A stretch of DNA of 64,000 nucleotides from Circinella umbellata (Eukaryota > Mucoromycota > Mucoromycetes > Mucorales > Lichtheimiaceae), in NCBI GenBank assembly GCA_025093555.1, contig JAIWNF010000033.1, positions 434,001 to 498,000 of the forward strand, written 5' to 3'. Every line of letters starts with the position of its first letter. Position 1 is the first letter of the stretch. The notes below the pieces were generated by a model. It was not told the DNA's origin and did no database searches. It worked only from the letters and a program-made list of their open reading frames with translations. A program made the position numbers and the translations under genes. This document shows, in pieces, positions 38,692 to 48,978 of the stretch.

Positions 38692-39252
38692 GGACGGATA
38701 AAAGGCACTAAAAGAGCGAAATGAAAAGAAAGGAAAAAAGAAACAAATGAAAGGAACAGCTGTTAGTTTTTTTTAAAAAAAAAATGGCTTCATGGTCAGT
38801 GAACTTTTTTGAAAAAATTAAATAAGTGGCTGTGTTTAATTAGATGTTTAACGGATAAAACAGTCTATAACAAAAATGGGTTAAATCTTATGTTTTACAA
38901 TAATATTACTCTGTGTGAATAAGAGTCGTACATCAAAACTCGTTTGAACACAGTTTTGTATGAATAAGTAACTTGAAAAGTTATCGTACTGCTTGATCTA
39001 CGAAAAAAATGACAACAATTATGTGATTTTTATAAGCGCAACAAAATAGATAGTAATCCGAGTGGTGCGACCACAAAAAGAATGTCTAGAAAAATGAATG
39101 TGAAGAAATTACGTAGGACAAGTATTTATTTTGTATTCATAAAATTTCATTTTTCAATGTATCACTAATGCTATATAATACTTTAGCATCAGCAAAAACC
39201 TTTTTAATGTGTAGTTAAATAATGAGATATATAAGAGCAATTATTATTATTT
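38692..39252. other. Intergenic, kelch gene upstream region
   Basis: AT-rich 560 bp between two same-strand genes. It should hold the kelch gene promoter and the 3' UTR signals of the phosducin-like gene. Nothing else seen. Confidence 0.5.
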
Positions 39253-40362
39253 TCAATAATACCCTTGATCATCATCACTTTCATCTTCATCGCTACTAAG
39301 TGCTGCTGTTGCTTCTGATCGATAAATACTCTTCTTCTTCTTATCACCGCCTTCTTCTTTTTGTTCTGGTGGAACAGCTCCTACATTCGCAAGCTGGGCA
39401 CGGATACCTTTAAAGTTACACCGCTTAATTTAATCCCTTGCTATAACTCATAAACATATGAACTCGCTAAATAATAATGAGAAACACCAGACTTACTCGA
39501 GACTGTCATATTCATTCCTCCAAATGCAACTGCACCTACAATGTTCGCCTTGATATCACCTTCTCCATAAACAAGCAAAGTAGGAACGTTTCGATCCGGA
39601 TAGTTTGGAATACATTGATCACTGACAATTTTTACAAATTTCGTAGCTTTAAATTCTTTTGCTAGTTGCGCTAAGTGTTGGTTCATCAACTTGCATGCTG
39701 GAATGCTATATAACAGAGGTTGAGATTGAAAGATATGACAAGCTGGATGCACTCCATTTGATAAAAATATATACTTACTAGTCTTTGAACAAATGAACTA
39801 CAACATAACACTCCTTACTTGCTTCAGTGACTTCTTTAACAAAATCTGGTTTAGAAATTTGAGTCACTTCGCCATATTTGTTCTGCTCGGTTAATTTTTG
39901 CATTTCTTCTAATCGCTTCTTTCTAAAACAATAATATTAGTAATGATAGAACTCATATTAGTAGTAGCAGATCAACTGGGGAAAAACATCAATTTCGCTG
40001 TTATAAGAAATTGTATATAGGTTAAGGTAGCACAGTAACTAAACAGTTTTATTACCTGTATTCCAAGAGAATATGATCATCATCGAATTCATCCTCAAGT
40101 TCATCTAACTCATCTAAAGTCTTGTTCTCTAAACTTGCTTCTTCTTTTCTTCGTGCTTTCAAAGCCTCGACATAGATGTCTTCAATGGCTTCCTTGCTTT
40201 CTTCTTCTTTAGGTGGTATAATTCCACGAGCGCGAAGAATATCGTTCCTGAAGAATCCCCAAATTATTATTGGCCAATTAACGATCCCGTTACGTTACGT
40301 TCCATTTATGTTGTTGTTTTTATTCGTGTATACCATTCCGTATCTGCATTTGGATCGTCCAT
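39253..40362 (-). CDS. PLP2: Phosducin-like protein (PhLP2/PDCL3 group), chaperonin cofactor
   Basis: Thioredoxin-fold cofactor that works with the cytosolic chaperonin CCT in folding actin and tubulin. It belongs to the group with yeast Plp2 and animal PDCL2/PDCL3. A very short first exon starts at 40362 (MDDPNADTEW) and splices at GTATAC. The next exon, from about 40250, reads NDILRARGIIPPKEEE, then an acidic helix (LDELDELEDEFDDDHIL). Further exons give KPDFVKEVTEASKECYVVVH and the thioredoxin-like core IPACKLMNQHL, CIPNYPDRNVPTLLVYGEGD, and VGAVAFGGMNMT. The C-terminus is acidic and ends DESDDDQGYY at 39253. The absence of a CxxC pair is normal for this family. The first exon was chosen because DPNxDTEWND is a family signature. 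Confidence 0.92.
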
Positions 40363-41495
40363 TTCTTTGTTTTTTTTTTATCTTGTTTATTCGATTGACA
40401 AGTTCGTGGGCAGGAAAAAAAGCCGAGGGAAACATATGAGCAGTCCAACCAAAAGCGACGGACAATAATCCCGCACATGACGGGATAAAAATTTCCAATA
40501 AGTATTATATATGAATATACTCGCCCTTGCGCACTATTATTAATGTTATTTTTTACACAATGAAAAGAAGCTTTTTACAAGAGCAAGCTGATTTATTGAT
40601 GAAAAGAGCCAGCACAGGCTTCTTACAATGATGGAATTTATGGCACTATGTACTTACGCCCGTAACAATAATTCCTGAACTCTCAAATGAAGATGATTTT
40701 TAGAGTACTGCTTTATTTACACTCTATATAGCATATTGATGACTTTATAGCTTACAGCAATGTAAAACTATATAAAGATAGACACTATGTATTCTTTATA
40801 AGATTACGTATTACGAGGTTGGTTTTCGTTGGGTTGTAATAACCTATAATTTTTTTAGGTAATATACTGCATTAAACTTTTGTATATCGAGAGATTCCGT
40901 CAGTTCAGCTTGAACACAATGACAAGATTATTTACGTCATGTTACACACTGTTGCCCTGAAAAGTTTCACTTGGCCTACAAGATAAAGGAACTTGTTCAA
41001 TCCATCGCTTTAAACTGGGTATCTGATTATTCCAAAAGAGATTAGTAGCCAAAATAAAATATAGATACTAAGCTTTAAATTACTAACAATCCAATATCTC
41101 TACAACAATAAACTTTATTCTCTGCTTCATCAACAGAGGAGTAATATTAGTTCGTATGACATATCATGTGTAGCATATACATACAAAAATAACATCATAA
41201 CAATCCTTAGTGTTTTTGTTTCGTCTTTTTGTTTTCTTTTACAAAAATATAATCAGCTATTACATTTTTTATTGTTATTATTCACAAAATATGCAGTTGT
41301 TTATTTATTTGTATTCAGCGCAAAAATAAAATTATTGCCGGTTACTGGTGATGTGGTATAATAAAAAAAATCGCATCATTAAGAAAACTTGATCTCTTAA
41401 TCCGATGATGCATAATCAGAAATAAAATACATAACTCTCTTCTCCTCTTTCTTTTTGTTATACTTGTCATATTTTCTTTTATCCTCTTCTTAATA
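40363..41495. other. Intergenic with a possible gene fragment
   Basis: About 1.1 kb. Apart from the fragment listed at 40955-41160 I see no coding signal. Confidence 0.4.
40955..41160 (-). pseudogene. Exon-like fragment, possibly a decayed glutathione S-transferase 3' end
   Basis: On the minus strand, VDEAENKVYCCRDIGL (about 41140-41088) is followed by a GTTAGT donor. After an intron ending AATCAG, the sequence reads IPSLKRWIEQVPLSCRPSET and a short tail to a stop near 40946. The pattern of a proline-aromatic-Trp helix followed by RP is loosely like the end of a glutathione S-transferase. No upstream exons were found, so if it is real the gene is truncated. It could also be chance. Confidence 0.25.
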
Positions 41496-42363
41496 TCAAT
41501 AGCCAATGAGTCTATGCTTATTATAAGCGCTGTGATGTCTACGACGACGGAAATCAACATCCACGTTCAAGCATGCCAAATCTGATTCATCCCAATTTGT
41601 AGCTCGAACTTGAACTTTAAAATGTGCCTAGTGAGCAAAAGAATAAAGAAAAATAAAGTAAACGAGGACAGCAGTTAGTTAGACTGCTTTAACCATTTCA
41701 ATATTAAAAATACCAAAAGAAAAATTGGTCATGATGAAACCTTTGGAATTTCCTTTGGCAACGTGACCTTTTGCGTAACCTATAAACATATTCGTATTTT
41801 TGTTTGACATTAAAATTGAGAGTTTGATAAATTTTCTTTATCATAAAATATACATGTATACAATACCTTAATCAAACCGTTTTCAATGGGACACTTTAAT
41901 TCAGTGTCATTATCTTCGAGCTGGCCACAAATGTCAAAATCCTTATGAAGCAGCGTAACAACACCAAGCTTGACAAGTACGTTTGCACTTGCACCTTGGT
42001 CCACTGTTTCCTTCAAGTATCCCACAGCTTCAATAATAAGATCTTCTCCAGGAACCGGCATAGGGGGTGTCAAAGTGATATCTTTGATTTCCAGAATGTA
42101 GCTATCATCGCCTAATAATAATGGATCAACGAAGTTAATATTTCAAGGTAATACAAGATAGTATAAAGAAAAATACCATCAAACATAATTAGAAATGAAG
42201 GAGAGAGAAAGAATACTTTACTGCAATCTTCGATTAAATCTGTCTCAAACGACGACCATCTGTATTGACGTACATAGTCAGGCTGTAACCATGAAGGAAG
42301 TATCGCAGTTACTTGACCAATTAAAAAAACCACAAGAGAAATATAAAGATAAGGGCGGATCAT
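41496..42363 (-). CDS. ML-domain lipid-transfer protein (PG/PI-TP, NPC2-like)
   Basis: Small secreted or vacuolar lipid-binding protein of the MD-2-related lipid-recognition family, like the fungal phosphatidylglycerol/phosphatidylinositol transfer protein and Npc2. The start at 42363 gives a signal peptide (MIRPYLYISLVVFLIGQVTA). The next exon starts an ML domain at EDCSK and continues in DDSYILEIKDITLTPPMPVP (about 42110-42050). Then come VKLGVVTLLHKDFDICGQLE and LKCPIENGLIKV (about 41985-41875), with conserved Cys pairs. The following exons give THKVTLPKEIPK and AHFKVQVRATNWDESDLACL. The tail is basic (RRRRHHSAYNKHRLIGY), with the stop at 41496. The PxxxPG lipid-pocket motif and the cysteine spacing fit. 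Five exons. Confidence 0.88.
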
Positions 42364-44188
42364 GGTGGGAAAGATGAAAGAATGAGAAAAAAACAGATGA
42401 AGAAGCAAAAAAGAGTGTATATTTCTTTCTGGGTTTTATACTGCATACAACACACTGTCTCACATGAGACATAAAGAAAAGGTTCAAAACATTACCAGCT
42501 GACACAATTAAAAATTCTCCAAACACGAACACCTTTCCGATTCCGCCACTTCTTTCCTATAGTCAAAAATAACCAATGCCATACAAATCTCATCTGCTCC
42601 AAGATAAGTTACTTTTTTTTAATAAAAAAATGAGAACTATTATACTACAATAAAATTTACCTGTTTTTCAGTTTTGATAATAAGTACCCAATAGAAATGC
42701 AACGTCCAAATGAGTAGGTTTGAAACTCTGTCAGTGCATCTTCGAAGAATGTTGAGGGAGTTTTGATTACTGTGGATGGAAGATAAGCTCTAGCAGAAAG
42801 AAATGATTATTACGACGTAATTGCTCAACGTATATAATTACCACGTATAAATTAAGAATCTATACACTGGACTATATTGCTTGTATAGTCCCTAAAAATA
42901 ACGATACATAATCTCGAGAAACCGTCCCATCTCAATAATTATACTTGCAGTTATGTTGTTATCACATGGTTTGATTCAAACCTTCCTTGAATTTTTTCTT
43001 CAGTATCATTTACTTTCACAGCACACTTATTGTTATTATGATTGTAACTAATAAAAACATTAGGAATATCTGGCTTACACCGAATGGGGAAGGTACTGCA
43101 GATTTATCTGCACACGCGCGAATAATCAAGGTCAAGACCGAATGTACACTCCTCCTCCAATTTTTCTAATGTGAATTATGAGATGATCTATCAACTATAT
43201 TTCATGATGCTCAAAACAAAGCATAATAATAGACAATGGTGAGCGAACATAAAAGTAACTCAAACAGATACAGATACTTTTATTTTCTTTACTTCAAAAA
43301 GAGATATGGCGCTCACCATAATAGGATAAACAATCCTAGGTTAGGAAAATCAAATATTAAACAAATTTGATAGCATTACTTTAAGTGTATAAAGTTTATA
43401 TGATATATTAATAGACACAGTGATATTATGAAGTGTCCTTTGAGTACTATATAGAACCGTGACAGTATTGTGAAAACCATATAAACATTTAACAATAATC
43501 ATTTCTCTTCCACCTTTAACTCATTGTGATTGATACTCTGAGAAATAAAAGATAGATCGATAAGGCATAGAAAAAAAGTAATTACAGAGCTCTGTAGAAA
43601 AGTAATATTACTCTCTGAGTCTTGCTTCACTTTCTTATTAATCTGGATTGATAATAATAGTAAAAAGGCCAAGAAGATGATACAATTTTATTTTATTTTT
43701 CTTTTGAAGCCAAGAATATGGTGTAAAAAAAATATACTTGAACAATACACGTTTGTTGATTGATACCCTTTTAATATAGTAAAGCTTAAAAGAGTGTAAC
43801 GAACAGCAAGTATACTAATAAACATACCAAGATTTAGACAAATACACCAAAAGGACATTGTGGCTATCACATCAACAACAGCTAGTCACAGTGCTACATT
43901 ATAGCCATATTATGTTAGATTGATCTTGTTATCGGTTAACATATTTTATATCTCCTTTATTCCATCAATACAATAATCTACCATAAATTTTATGGAAGTA
44001 AACGTCTTTATGCACAAATGTAGCTTTCTATTACTTAATACAGTACGACAGGTATCATAATATACAATAAGCATTTGATTGAAATAAAGCAATAGATTTG
44101 GTACGAAAATAATTAATTTTACTAGATATCACTAAATTAAAAGATATAGATATAACAGAAAATACGAGGGAAAGAAAAAAAATTCAAT
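42364..44188. other. 1.8-kb intergenic region
   Basis: It contains the promoter of the ML-protein gene. A minus-strand stretch at about 42788-42655 is open, starts after a CTGCTAG acceptor and ends in a stop (FEDALTEFQTYSFGRCISIG). It could be a terminal exon of a lost gene, but nothing joins it. The rest is AT-rich with no signal seen. Confidence 0.4.
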
Positions 44189-45659
44189 TTATGGTCTAGA
44201 AGGTGCAAATCCAATAGCATCTTGGTCAAAATCGTAAACAGAATAGAAACTTCGTAGAAATGTATCACCCATAATAATCATTGGTGTATTTGCCTCTGCA
44301 ATTCCAGAATAACACAGTTTCTTTTCTCCATCACCTGTTGGTGCGGCTCGCTCTCGTACCAATTCGCTCGCTTTTAAAGAAAATTCGTGCTCCCCAAGGG
44401 TGAATGAAACCTTGGTATCACCAGCATCACTGGCTTTAAGCTCACATGGCATACGCCAGCCGTACATACTGCTAAAGTTCGCACCAGGAATTGTAGCATG
44501 GATGGATCCGGCGAGCTCAGAAGGTAAAATAATTAATGTGGTTCCAGTATCAATGATAGCATCAATGGGTTCTGTAAGCGTCTCTTGACCATCAATTTTA
44601 AGACCGTTTAATGAAACTTGCCAAAACTTTTTTCTAGTGACAGGTACATACTTTAATTCACCTTCATAATGAGCTGGATTAGGTTTACCAAAGCTCTAAT
44701 AATAGAATAAAAGGAGGAAAAACAATTCCATATATTAACTACAACGTAAAAAAAGAGCTAGTTCATTATAAATATTTTTTTTCCTTTAATTTACCAATTC
44801 ACCTTTACCACCATCACGAGCACGACCAAGATATACACCTATAGAAGCAGAAGAAATAGCACCAGATTCTTTCATTCCTTGTAGAACTGATTGTTTCTGA
44901 CCCGTAAATGCTAATGATGGGTAGGCCAAACCGAAAATGCCATCCAGTTCAGAATCCATAGCCAGGTCAGCAGATTCAGCTTTAACCAAACCTAGTACTT
45001 GATTGGGATGGGAGAGATCGCCCAGATGAACTGTATCACGACCGATAGTGCCCTGTACACCCGACCCATCACCGTAACGAAGACCCCATGTCTGATTTGT
45101 TTCTTGAGAGAAAGAAGAGGATTCTGAAGGATCAAATAATGGATGAGCTCCACAACGAGCACAATCAACATGGGGAATCCAGATATCAGCACTACCGGTG
45201 TCAAAATCCATTTGGAACAGTTGTGGGGGATTACCAATGCCAATGGTACCAACATACTATTTTTATATTAAAGCTATATATTAGACATTGTCGTTTTACT
45301 TTAATGGCTCAATAGATATAGAAAAAAATAGTTTTACCTCAACATCAACGTGTACACTGGATAAATCAATAGTGGATGCAGCCATACTCAACCTTGATGG
45401 AGAAATTCGACTTTCTAAGTTGTATTTCGCTAATGCTTTTTGAATTCGAGCAGGTGTATTCATTACTTTACCAGTCTTCTGAGCAAGTCCAATACTATAT
45501 ATGTAAATGTCTATTGTCAGTTATATCGCACAAAAAAAAAAGAAAGGTTGGTTTATATTATGCTACATACTTTATACTGCTATCATGTTCAGCAGATGCT
45601 TCATTCCGACTCAGCCCCATAAGAGCCATTCCAGCTAATAGACACAATGAAAATTTCAT
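44189..45659 (-). CDS. Secreted pepsin-like aspartic protease (mucorpepsin/rhizopuspepsin family)
   Basis: Extracellular acid endopeptidase. Exon 1 from 45659 encodes a signal peptide (MKFSLCLLAGMALMGLSRNE). Exon 2 (about 45496-45340) holds the basic propeptide (ARIQKALAKYNLESRI). Exon 3 (about 45255-44796) starts the mature enzyme: YVGTIGIGNPPQ, the first catalytic motif DFDTGSADIWIPHVDC, and the flap YGDGSGVQGTIGRDTV with its Tyr. The CARC disulfide loop is also here. Exon 4 (about 44698-44189) has the second catalytic motif AIIDTGTTLIILP and ends MIIMGDTFLRSFYSVYDFD and FAPSRP. All catalytic elements are intact and the length of about 400 residues is normal for a zymogen. Expression in such fungi is usually nutrient-regulated; no site was identified here. 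Divergent from the F-box gene. Confidence 0.94.
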
Positions 45660-46505
45660 GCTCTCTCTGTTTGAATAAATAATATGGATGCTGTATAGGT
45701 AGTATATGATAATCCAAAAGATATAAAAGTGGAAGACAAAAGATATTATCTGTCCTTTTATATTTCGCCATATCACGAAAAAAGGTGATATTCACCGATT
45801 GTGTACTTGCTCACAGATGAAAACAAATAATACGGAGGATCCACTTTCATGTTTACAACACTGTTACGGACCTGACACATCACTCAGGAATTTGTTTGTT
45901 TTCATAAGGAATAATTTTACGTTACTACATCCTCGCTCAAGTGTTTGAGTTTAAAGTGTAATGGAAATGACACTGCAATTAATTAATATACTATTGACTA
46001 CAAGAACAAGAAAAAAAAGACACATATTGTTGTTTGCAAATGAGGTCAATCTGCTCAAATTTTTGAGCCGATAATAGTACAAACTGGGTGATGAAAAATG
46101 TATCTTGTATCGTATGATACAAGTATAACACTTTCCTAGTTCTTTCTTATAATAATAATACTATATCTTTTTTTCGAACTGCTCATTTAAAAACTCTATA
46201 GACATGTTGTCTTAGCAGTATTTTTTTTTTCTTTCTGTAAAAGTTATTAGTTGCTACGTAGATATTTTATAGATGTGTTTATTCGTACTGCAGTATCGAA
46301 GGAATATAACATCACTTACTCCCTGTACGATGTTTTGGAATCAGCATTATGGCTGCTCAAATGCTGCGCAAGGGTCGTCAAAATGGCGACATTTAAATTT
46401 TATGGTCTAATTCTTTTTTTATCCTGGGGTTTAATACTTCTACAAACATACTTTTTTTTCCTCTCGCTACTAGTAGAAAAAAACATTGCCAACGAGACAA
46501 TTATC
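45660..46505. promoter_or_regulatory. Divergent region between protease and F-box genes
   Basis: Both genes start outward, so both promoters should lie here. The open frame of the F-box gene extends back to a Met at 46251, but the extra 85 residues are hydrophobic and unlike an F-box N-terminus, so this part is treated as leader. Confidence 0.45.
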
Positions 46506-48113
46506 ATGCCAATACCTGCATTGCCTACCGAAGTTATTATTCTTATCATTAGTTATCTTTCTCGTCCTCACATTGTTCGTTTATTGACTGTCAATCGACA
46601 TTGGTATAATGTTATCTCGGCACAATTATATCGAACTCTTTGTATACGTAGTCTACGTGAGCAATATGAATACCGCAACTTGTTTAATGAAACGCGTCGA
46701 GGAAGAAAAAGAAGACAACAGCAGCAAAAAAGCTCTAATGATCAACAGGAGCAACAGCAATCAACTGATGGCAATCTTGACTACCCCATTACTAGTAATG
46801 GCAATGGTTTCTATTCCTCAGAAAACTACGGTCAATATGTACGTGTACTTGATTTGTCAGTTCCATATAACGGCAAAGATATCACCGACTCCTTTCTTTA
46901 CGACCTGGCATTAGATTGCCCTAACATAGAAACATTAAATTTATATAATTGTCATAAAATAACAACTGGCGCAGTTAAGCGAGTCTTAGCCAAATGTAAG
47001 AGGGTCCGATTTCTTTATTTATCCATGGCAACTTCGCTGGATGCAAGATGCCTTCAAGAAGCTATTCCAGGTCAATTGCACACACTCAATATTTTTGGTG
47101 TTTCTCATTTCTTTTTCCGACATCGACCAAAGGCAGTATTAGCATCGCTTAAAACACTCAAGGCAGGACAGTGGTTGGATCGGCAAACGATTGATTTAAT
47201 GGGTCGGTTGGAACACATATCGTTGGAGGGAATGCATTCGGAACACATATCACATCTGATGCAGTGTAACAAAAATTTACGAACCATACGGCTCGTGCGT
47301 TGCTAAATACACCCGATATTACTAGATCATTTGATGAATCACAAACAGCTGACGACCCTGGAATTACATCGATGTAAATTTACTTTTAATAATAATGATG
47401 ACGTTCAATATGATGATCACACTGACGGAGGAAGCGTTGAAGGCGACAATACACTTCTACATTTTTCACGCTATCACTTGATGCAACGTCTTGAATTTAA
47501 ATATATGCATATACCCTCGATCCAGAAAATTGTTGAAAAGTGTTCAGATCGTCTTGTATCGTTTATTGGGCCTTATAATCTATCGGATGCTGTGTTGGAT
47601 GCTTTGAGTACCTATTGTCGTCGCTTGGAAAGATTGTCCTTGGTTACCCGAAGTAATGATACTAATAGTGGTGCTAGTACTAGTACTCGTAATACTAGTA
47701 TTAAGAATAACAACGGCTGGGTGCATATTAGTTTAGAATCTCTAAAGCGCACATTACATACTTATACGTCATCCTTAAGCCACTTGGAGCTTAGTATACA
47801 ACCAGCAACTATAGTAGAGCAAGCGCTTATACAATGGCCCAATCCAAATTTACAAATACTTATATTACGATTACGTGTATCTATGTCATTATTACAAACC
47901 CTTGCAACGCTTTATCCTGCATTAAAAGTATTATATATTGCAAGTACAGAGTCAACATCAGAAGACGAAGTGGACCAATATCTTCTTGGACAAGGAAAAT
48001 TAGAGCATCTTGAAGCGCTTACGCTATATGATCGTCGTGACTCTACCAATCAAGAATATCTTGCACTAAAAAATCATTACGATTATTGGTCACTTGGAAA
48101 AGAAATCTGGTGA
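46506..48113 (+). CDS. F-box/leucine-rich-repeat protein, interrupted by one in-frame stop
   Basis: Substrate-recognition subunit of an SCF ubiquitin ligase, by family. The start at 46506 (MPIPALPTEVIILIISYL) gives a canonical F-box of about 45 residues, then a Gln/Lys-rich linker (about 46700-46780). Leucine-rich repeats follow: VRVLDLSVPY, NIETLNLYNCHKIT, RVRFLYLSM, LHTLNIFGVSH, LEHISLEG. A TAA at 47304-47306 stops this frame after IRLVRC. The same frame continues at once as IHPILLDHLMNHKQL, TTLELHRCKF and more LRRs to a stop at 48113 (SLGKEIW). So either the gene carries a nonsense mutation or the stop is spliced out: 47266-47325 is a 60-nt GT..AG segment whose removal restores the frame. 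An in-frame Met at 46251 exists but is considered less likely. Confidence 0.8.
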
Positions 48114-48978
48114 TTTAAAATTTCGGATCTACTGATCCGATAAATAATTAATTCTCTTTTTTTTTGTACAAACCTGTAAATTACATCTCACACTGTATAA
48201 TTACCTTTTTTCATTTAGTCCATCGTGCCTATAATAATTATAACTTTTTAGAACATTGTTCAGCTAGCACAGTAAGATAACTATTTTATTTTTGCATTTG
48301 AAAAGAATTCCATCTCTATATTCCACGCATTAAGGATCGGGGCCTGTTTCTCTTTTCCATTCTATTAAAGAAAAATCAAGAAAACACTGATCTAATTACG
48401 ATATTAATAAAACAAACAAGGTAGATGGTAATTTCTCTTTTATTAATTACAGTATAAAATGTCTGTGCAACAGGCTAGTATTCTGCTTTAGAAAATTGTC
48501 AGCATAGTGACAGTATTAAGTGTCTTTATTTTTAAATAAATTGGTACATATTTTCTTTTTTCATCCTTGACTGGTGCTACATCAATTGCATTTCCGAAAT
48601 AAAACTAAGAATGTATGATAATAAACTAGATTTGATTGACATTTTGGGGCACACTAACGATGTACTCATCATGAAAAATGACAATGATAACAATAATAAC
48701 AATGATAATTTAATGATAATAATAATAATAGTAATAATAATAATAATAGTGATAATAGTAATATTTACAAATCTGTATGGTGCAATTCTTTATGCATTAT
48801 TTTTCTTAGGAACAGAAAAAACATGCCAAAAAAAAGAATAAATTGGGGCGTAAGAGACTGGGAGAAGAATAATAATAACACATGAGAAACAAAAAGAGAT
48901 ATGACTATATTGTTTGTTTGTTTGTTTGTAGAGAGAGTGTGTATGTGTGTGTTTGGTATACAAAAAAATTAAAAGTTA
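48114..48978. other. Spacer between convergent genes with simple repeats
   Basis: AT-rich 0.87 kb. It contains an AAT-rich tract (about 48714-48770), a (GTTT)n run near 48912-48930 and GT repeats near 48938-48952. The 76-codon ORF at 48611-48841 runs through the AAT tract and is not considered a gene. Confidence 0.5.

Noticed and set aside
42500..42560. Minus-strand GIGKVFVFGEFLIVSAG, resembling a GHMP-kinase N-terminus
   Set aside because: It lies in the promoter of the ML-protein gene, is very short, lacks the following ATP-binding motif and has no continuation.
42655..42788. Open minus-strand stretch with a good acceptor and a terminal stop
   Set aside because: Protein-like, but no joining exon was found and no family recognised; mentioned only in the intergenic note.
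46251..46505. 85-codon N-terminal extension of the F-box frame
   Set aside because: The extension is hydrophobic and non-conserved in look; the Met at 46506 places the F-box right at the N-terminus as usual.
48611..48841. 76-codon plus-strand ORF
   Set aside because: It runs through an AAT simple repeat; the Asn/Ile composition is what the repeat encodes, and there is no splice context.
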